Shown here: one piece after another, positions 57,181-64,000 of the stretch | Layout of the letters: the number at the start of each line of letters is the position of its first letter | Numbering within the stretch: the first letter of the stretch is position 1 | DNA from: Leuctra nigra | Taxonomy: Eukaryota; Arthropoda; Insecta; Plecoptera; Leuctridae | Direction: 5' to 3' | Assembly: GCA_934045905.1 (NCBI GenBank) | Contig: OW203770.1 | Span: forward strand, 2,046,001-2,110,000 | DNA length: 64,000 bases | Position numbers and translations under genes: made by a program | The notes under the pieces: model-generated | Databases searched by the model: none | What the model was told of the DNA's origin: nothing | Seen by the model: only the letters and a program-made list of their open reading frames with translations

Positions 57181-57587
57181 CGTGAGCATGACATCAAGCG
57201 ATAGAATCACGGTCTTCTGAAAATTTCCACAAATTTGAAAAGAAATTCGAATTTCTAGAAGGCCGTTTCACTATGGCAAGACAATTTTATATGTAAAACT
57301 GCACTTTTCAGATGGAAAAACGTATAAATAAAGCAGTAAAACCCTCATAGCTCGGTAAAACGTCCACGAACGTATATATTTAAAAATATTATAATAAAGT
57401 ATTGAATCTGATACACGCTATAGTAGTTTTTCAAAAAATCTATACGTAGAAAAACAGCTCAATACACTTTTGAAAATCAGCATGACTTTTTCCGTATGGT
57501 CGCAATGTTAATCTGAGAAAAATCTGTAAACTTTGAAGTGATATATCTCGAAAATTAGTTAACGTTGATCATTTTTTCTCGCCATAT

Positions 57588-59805
57588 TGTCACGATGTGT
57601 ATTTTTGCTAATAGTGTATCGCTTGTGCAGGATATTCTGGCAACGAACTCTATTAATGGCGTGAGGTCAACACGAGGTCAGCTAAGCAGGCGACACATGT
57701 ACCTGAGCCTGACGCCGTGCCGACGCCACACGACGCCGCCGACGCCTGAGCGAGACAGACCTTGATGCCGCACACGCTGAGCTCCTGATGGACCGGATCT
57801 CAGTCATGAGGTCATGCTGACGTCACAACTCTTTGGTCAACTCTTTGGTCAACTCTCAGCCCCTCATCACACGACCGAGATGAAACGTTCAAGATTCAAG
57901 ATCATCTTCAAGCTCCATGGCGACTTCGTGTGTGAGTGATACGTGATAAGCTGGGAAGACATCAAGTGTCAGTGTTCTAGTTGTGAACTCGCTCAGACAA
58001 GGCAAGGCCGTCGATACACGATCTAACTACATCTCATCTTCAGACTCATTCATTCATCCCAAGAAACGCATTTGCATTTCTTGTTCTTGTTGTTAATGTT
58101 ATTTACATTCTTTGATTTTTAATTGTATGAGTATGTAATTAGATCGACGCACGAAATATTTATTTCGTTGTTTTTATTCATCTACTTTCATCGTTTTCAT
58201 CGTTTTCATTAAGTTTTTATTCATGCGTATTTGACTTGAACTCAAATTTGGTTAAATAAGTTTTTCTCTTTTAAGTTGTATGTTCAACTTCGGAATTTTT
58301 ATTTTTTCCTTCTTCAGTTAGGGGAGGATAATGTTGAATGAATTCAACATTGTAGTTTAATTATGTATTACAAATGATCAAAAAAAATTGTCTATTGCGT
58401 CATTTATTAATATTTTTACTAACATTTTCAACAGGATCAACCCACAAGTGCAATACCTTCATTAAACACATTACTAAATTAACAAGTCAAAAAATATAAT
58501 TAAACATTCCGAATTTAAAAGATTACAACTGATGATTATTACTAAAAAGTCTAATTCCAAAGAAAAACTTTGAACTATTGCAATTCTCAAAAATGTCACA
58601 GGAAATTATTCTTATTTACATGTCTAAATCACTGGGTAAGAACATTGTAAGTGGACACTATCCTATTAAAAGTTGGCAACGTTTTTCAATGATAATTTGA
58701 ACTGATGTTGAAAAATAAGCAGTATCCTATTAAAAACAAGACGTTTGAAAAATAGGCGTTAGAATTAAGTATTAGGGTATTTCAAAAAATTTCTGTTATT
58801 ATTACATGAAACAAAATTTAAAAGGTATGAAATCGTTTTAATTGATAATGAGTTATTTGTGTAAATTGCTCATGAAATAACAAGGAATAGATACACATTC
58901 ATTTTATCTATACCCATCATTTTGTTTTTATGTAACACTTTGCATGCAAAATTGCTCTCCACATGAGAGGGGGTGAAACTGGTCACTTGGTCACGTCTCT
59001 TCACGCTAACAAATTCTCAGAAGATAGAAAATACGTACACACAGAGGTATCTAAGAGAGAAAAACAATCCATTAGAGTGATCAAGACATAAATTACAGGA
59101 TGATTACAAGACATCAACCCTCGGTTCGACACCACAGTCCAGTACCGCGGCAAATGACACTCTACCACTTTCGCTCGCACAAGAACATAACATCATCCAG
59201 AAGAGGGGCCACGAAATCGGGACGATTTCGGCTTGCAAGGAGGAGTGTCACGATAACTCGTATTTCCCTTACATACCCCACTTTCTAAACCCCTTTGTCT
59301 TACACCCTAGTTCACCCCAATAACCCGCCATCCTTCTAGAACCACCCTAGTGTTCACTCGTATCCCGAAACTTCGTGACCCGCGGTACAATCCTGCGTGG
59401 CGGGCTGCCTATCAGGAAGGACTGTGGCAGCGGCCAGTGCACTCAGATCACGCGATACATCTGATACTGCCTGGTCAGTTATTGAGAAGTCGAACCTGGG
59501 AGCCCACGAGGCGATCTGTCGAGGAGTCGGCGACAAGATCTAGCCAAGACAACACCTGGAGGACTCCACGGGCGGGACGCAGGACAACCGCGAGGCGCGG
59601 GACGGACGCGGGACCACGTGGCCAATGAGATAAGTGACAGTTTCGCCCCGTAGCTTCACTACACCATTGTAACCCTTTCCGTATTTTATACCTTAATAAT
59701 AAATTGCTCTACATTTACATGTATTTCTTCTACATCTAGCTACAACCCTCCCCCCCTATAACTATAAGTATCAAGATCCCAACGAGAACGATTATTCTCG
59801 TGACA
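57588..59805. mobile_element. Possible degenerate LTR retrotransposon or long solo LTR
   Basis: Begins TGTCACGATGTG and ends TATTCTCGTGACA, flanked by ATAT on both sides (57584-57587, 59806-59809). TGT...ACA ends and a four-base duplication are typical of gypsy-like elements. A second TGTCACGATAACTCG at 59227 is preceded by the purine tract AAGGAGGAG, so 59227-59805 may be a 3' LTR. No gag, protease or polymerase motif was seen, and no matching 5' LTR. It lies between the two WSC1 exons. Confidence 0.4.
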
Positions 59806-60099
59806 ATATTATGATGCAGAACATAAAAATCTATTTATGGATCTATTCTATAAATATAATCTATTTTCAGGACTTAACGCATCGTTTGTTAAAGACTTTT
59901 CAAAGTTAGCTTATTTATTTCCATCCGGTGTAGGTTACGGACTGATGTCACTTCTTCAAAATATGTGCGTCTATCGTCAATAATGAGATTTCCACAATAA
60001 AGTTGATTTCGTAATTTTGAGGACTAATTCCCTTACTGGAATAACTGATTCAATTTCGGAATGACTTAGCAACTTTCAATAAATATTCCTACCCCCCCC

Positions 60100-60545
60100 C
60101 CCCCCCCCCCCCCCCCGACGGCTGCCACCTTATCGCGGTGGTGGGATTTGTGTTGGCCAATGATCCACTGCAGCTAAGCCGGCGAGCATATGCTCATGTG
60201 TAAGGGATGCCGGACAGGTCAGTGGTGAGGCCCAGACAAAGAGCAGCCAGGGTCGGCCTAACCATGCTCTTCCTTGAATTTGCGGTCCCCTCGAGCCGGC
60301 CTTCCCCCTCGAGATGGTGATCCCCCTGAAATCGGGTTCCGCCGGCCCGAATCCTCACACCCCCCGGTCCGTCCCCATTCCGGCCTGGCCTTCCCACCAG
60401 TGCTGGACTCCCCCGGATTGGGCCCGTTAGGTCGACCCCTCTCCATGTCCTCCACTTTTGATCAACAAAGTTAAATATAAAAACTAATGTGCGCAATATA
60501 ACCTCGTCGTTGACGCGCCGTTAAACCACAATAATCTAATCTAAT
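60100..60545 (+). mobile_element. GC-rich retroposon 3' end with ATCTA-type tail
   Basis: After a C run (60093-60117) there is a GC-rich body and then a CGTTGACGCGCCGTTAAACC end with a short tandem tail AATCTAATCTAATCTA. This is the usual 3' terminus of certain insect LINE/SINE families. It lies immediately downstream, on the intron side, of the WSC exon donor at 60556. Confidence 0.55.
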
Positions 60546-60555
60546 CTATTCCTAC

Positions 60556-60685
60556 CCTGCTTCCAAGCCCGCATAAGTATGTCCAGAGCAGATCATCACA
60601 CACATTTGTGGAGAGTTCAGAGTAGACAGATGTTGCCCTCCCCAGATGTGTTCACTGCTGTCTTGATAGCAACCAACAGCTACAT
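60556..60685 (-). CDS. Adhesion GPCR, first half of WSC domain 1
   Basis: Acceptor TTTCTGTTGCAG and donor GTAGGA. Encodes VAVGCYQDSSEHIWGGQHLS, then QMCVMICSGHTYAGLEAG. Joined to 56969 it gives GLEAGTQCYCGD, the centre of a WSC domain. It starts in phase 1, so at least one further 5' exon (with the signal peptide) lies upstream, not recognised before 64000. Confidence 0.85.
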
Positions 60686-60774
60686 CTGCAACAGAAACTT
60701 GACTGATATATTCATAAAAATATGGTATTACTCATGGAGTAACGTTGATGCACTTTTTTTTGTTGATGTTCGTG

Positions 60775-60967
60775 TTTCCATAGGGCAGTGAAAAAGGAGA
60801 AACAATTGAAATTTAGTTTTATTTACAATTTACTTTTTCAGCCATAACAAACAACTAAAGCAAATTTTATATACTTTATTTATATAAATATCTCCTTGAT
60901 CCTCCATTATTCCTTTGGCTAGTACCAAATAATCCACCAGAGGTCAGTCGTGTTCCTTTTTTTCTCG
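60775..60967. repeat. Dispersed repeat, member 2 of an inverted pair
   Basis: Reverse complement of 56518-56704 (CATAGGGCAGTGAAAAAGGA ... CCACCAGAGGTCAGTCGTG). Confidence 0.65.
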
Positions 60968-61785
60968 CATTTTAACGTCGAAGTAATTTCGTTACTTTTT
61001 TATGAAAAGTAGAGTAATTTCATTACTTTTAATGGCGGTAACGATCAAGTAATTTTACTACATTGTAACCCATTTAAGGTAATTGTATTACTATTTAAAA
61101 GTAATTTACCTCAGTCTGGTATTACTAAATAAACACGTTTAAAACTATAAATTTGTGTTCTGGAGTCCGACTATCTGGTTTGACAATCACAGCAGTTATC
61201 ATACAAGGTCGAGTCCAATTGCTTAGAATCGCTGTCCCCGGTCTGTTTTCAAATTAATTGCCTACAAGTATGTTAACTGCTTCCGATATGACGTTCTTGA
61301 ATATTGTATTGAGATAACACACATGGAAACCTTAATATTCCTCCTAATATAACATATTATTCCCTCTGTTAAAATGGTGGCTGGAGCGATCGAGGCATAG
61401 TCTCAGATCTTCATAACTTTTTGTGTGTTTATTGATATTCATGCCATACACAATCCATGAAAAAATTATCAACTTCTCGTGTCTAGTTTCTGAGATAATT
61501 TGAGTTTTCTCCCGTTATCTTATGGCAGCCAAGTAAAATCGAGACATTTTTAAGCTAATGAAGTTATAATTTTTTTGATCTGAGAGATTTGAACAAAAAA
61601 CTTTTTTCTTGTAGATATACGGGCGCACTATTAGGAAAAAATTTAAAACAATACCAACGTGTGCTTTTTTAAAAGTTAGAAACCAAATTCGAAATGATTT
61701 TACTATCTCTACCATGTTAAAGATTTGCATACATTCTCTGATAACATAAAATTGAAACGTCACTTTTGGACTGGAGTTGCAAACT
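60968..61785. other. No gene; possible transposon end relics
   Basis: A run of GTAATTTCGTTAC / AGTAATTTCATTAC / AGTAATTTTACTAC segments at 60980-61110 looks like an eroded transposon terminus. The rest is AT-rich and featureless. Confidence 0.45.
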
Positions 61786-61790
61786 TAATA

Positions 61791-62525
61791 GTAGGGGAGC
61801 AAATGTAATTCCGCTCGATTGGAGTGCCGAAATTGATTTTTTCATAATTATCGATTGTTTACATCATTCTTAATATTACCTGACGTGCCTTCAATTTTTT
61901 TGGTGGCCATCTTGGAAAATATGGCGGAAAACGAACGAAAAACGTATATTTTACAAATTATTTAATTGTTGGTAGAGGAAAGATTGAAAAATTATGAAAT
62001 AATTCACTAAAACTAACTCAAATATAGTGACTTGAAAAAAAAAATACGCCGTAAACAAAAAATTTTAAAAATTTAAAAAAAAATTAAGTTTTTTTTCTAA
62101 AAAAACATAATTTTTTTAAAAACGCATATTGTTCAAAATGAAATTGTCTACAAATTTTAATTCTACATATTTTAGTCTAAGTCTACGCGTTTCATAATAA
62201 ATTGAGAGCAAAAAAACACAGAAACGTGATTGGTCAATTCCAACAATGAAAAAATAAAATTCGTTCACTGCGTATTTTTTTTTCAAGTCCCCATATTTGA
62301 GTTAGTTTTAGTGAATTATTTCATAATTTTTCAACCTTCCCTCTACCAACAATTAAATAATTTGTAAAATGAACGTTTTCCGCCATATTTTCCAAGATGG
62401 CCACCCAAAAAATTGAAGGCACGTCAGGTAATATTAAGAATTATGTAAGCAATCGATAATTATGAAAAATCAATTTCGGCACTCCAATCGAGCGGAAAGC
62501 ATTTTTTCTACACTTGAACCTGCAC
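61791..62525. mobile_element. TA-type inverted-repeat element, family G, inverted long copy
   Basis: Starts GTAGGGGAGCAAATGTAATT and ends GAACCTGCAC with TA at both edges. It is the reverse orientation of the lectin-intron copy (31469-32203), including the same roughly 320-base middle (ACGCCGTAAACAAAAAATTT, CACAGAAACGTGATTGGTCA). Confidence 0.8.
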
Positions 62526-62529
62526 TATA

Positions 62530-64000
62530 AGGACATAAAAAGAATCTATTATACATAAATATTGTTGAAATATTGGAAAATGTTTTTTGAACTTTTACTT
62601 TCAAGAAAAAATATTTTTGTATACATCGACCGCTCCAGCCACACTTCTGTGTCACACTTCTTGAATGGAAATTAGAACATGTTATAAGTTCTGTGACAGA
62701 AAGTTACGTCGTGTAAATACAAAATTGTATGAAAAATGGGAATGTGACACAGAAGTTGTTCAAGAAATTGCAGCGTGTAAATGGGGCTTTAGAATAACAT
62801 TGTGACGGGGGGGGGGGGGGGGAGGGGGGAGTGAAAGAAGCATGTAAATGTCACAAAATGCTGCTCGTAAAATATATCTTTGCATAGTGCACTAAAAATG
62901 AATAATATTTTGGGGTGTACGAGGGGAAGACGATATTTTCATTTGTGGCATAGGCAAACAAGGAGGTTGGTGTGTATCAATACCGTAACACAATGTATGC
63001 GAAGGGATTGATGGTCTTAATACATCACAATGTGCAAAATAAGTCTTATTATATTTCAAAACGTAGTAGAAACTCATGCGGCCGGGATTACAACTGGCTT
63101 TTTATTGATTTCTCAGTAAGGATGTGGAGAAAGATTTTGCGTTTCGTCGGTTTGTTACCAATTTTCAAGTAAACATAAAATACTTCGCAAAATTAACTTG
63201 GCCGTATGATTTACGTATTTTTAAATAATTGTGAAGAAGATTTTTTATTTGAGCATAACCAGTTTCCAATATATTTTGGGTCAGGTGGTACATACTACAT
63301 TATCGAACCAATTATCTAGGGCTATTGTATTTCTTAACCGGGTACGCGGGCCGCGTATTTCCAAAGTATACCCAGCCCCAGCGCATCGTCTCCTGTGATC
63401 CTGTGATTGGTGTGTCTTGCTCACGCGGTCCAAGATTAAATGATCGCTTCAGTTGCGAAACTGAAAGGTATCTGTCAAAACATCTCAACCTACGTAATAT
63501 GAAATAATATCTTCGAAATATATAATGTGAGAAAATCCTTTCATTGATGTCTGTCCACATAGATGACTTGGACATTGAGACCTACAATCTTATCGATATC
63601 ATATTACAAACCAATCGTTATTACCTACTACTATCAAAGAAATCTTGGCAGAAATCTTCTGAACTTCAACGTAAGCTGCAAACTATAGATTGGTGCGAAT
63701 AAACGTTGACCTTGGGTATCTAGAACTCTAATACGATTTTATTGCATCTCTCATCTATATGCGCTCAGATTATTCACATCGCAATTTGCAAAATACGAAA
63801 TGTCAGTCACTGAAAGTGTGGTGTGAATTGACACTTACTTTTGTGAGGTTAAAAAGTGTCCAACATGTTAGTCTTTTATGGAAGCAACTATACTACAATA
63901 CTCAGGCATTATAAACATTTAAAGATGCAAAATTAATTCGTATCTTATTCGTTTCCTCTGTGGATAACCTAACTTATTTCTCTTTGTGTTGATGGGTTGA
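62530..64000. other. No gene recognised
   Basis: AT-rich sequence with a long G tract (62807-62829) and short unsupported ORFs. The missing 5' exon of the adhesion receptor, if present here, could not be identified. Confidence 0.45.

Noticed and set aside
60194..60496. GC-rich ORFs on both strands rich in Gly, Pro and Arg
   Set aside because: They fall in a retroposon 3' end and show no domain; GC content alone keeps frames open.
61515..61763. 82-residue minus-strand ORF with hydrophobic stretches
   Set aside because: No start context, splice or family evidence; composition is AT-driven.

Overview
This window looks like euchromatic DNA of a winged insect, possibly hemimetabolous or hemipteran. 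It is AT-rich and intron-rich. It carries part of an insect-type odorant receptor, a secreted C-type lectin with TATA and Inr promoter elements, and a large multi-exon adhesion G-protein-coupled receptor (GPCR). Between and inside these genes lies a dense, nested set of transposable elements: non-LTR retrotransposons, a Penelope-like fragment, tRNA-SINEs, Helitron-like elements, hAT, TTAA and TA-type MITEs, and foldback repeats. No prokaryotic features and no CRISPR arrays are present. The species is not determinable from the sequence alone.

Layout. (1) 1-7 kb, + strand: three exons of an odorant receptor, separated by repeat-filled introns; its first and last exons are not seen. (2) 7-30 kb: repeat territory. 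It holds a higher-order minisatellite (10.3-11.6 kb) and a four-layer nest (17.16-24.86 kb) in which a TIR element contains a Helitron-like element, which contains both a nearly complete non-LTR retrotransposon and a Penelope-like fragment. (3) 30.5-40.3 kb, + strand: a complete four-exon gene for a secreted 343-residue protein made of a signal peptide, an unrecognised domain, a Thr-rich stalk and a C-type lectin-like domain. All introns are phase 1 and each of the large ones carries transposons. (4) 42-43 kb: a 5'-truncated non-LTR reverse transcriptase. (5) 60.7-43.97 kb, - strand: seven exons, joined by matching splice phases, encode two WSC domains, a Cys-containing ectodomain, a GAIN-like region with a degenerate GPS and a seven-helix class-B/adhesion receptor. 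The 5' end of this gene is outside the window or unrecognised.

Most exon boundaries were derived by hand from GT/AG signals, phase agreement and domain continuity. They are strong for the lectin and adhesion-receptor genes and good for the odorant receptor. Element families are named from termini, target-site duplications and protein motifs visible in the sequence; no database search was run. The most unusual items are the WSC-domain adhesion receptor with an apparently uncleavable GPS, the TC...CTAG foldback family carrying repeated TGACGTCA boxes, the nested insertion stack, and MITEs that supply sequence right up to splice acceptors.
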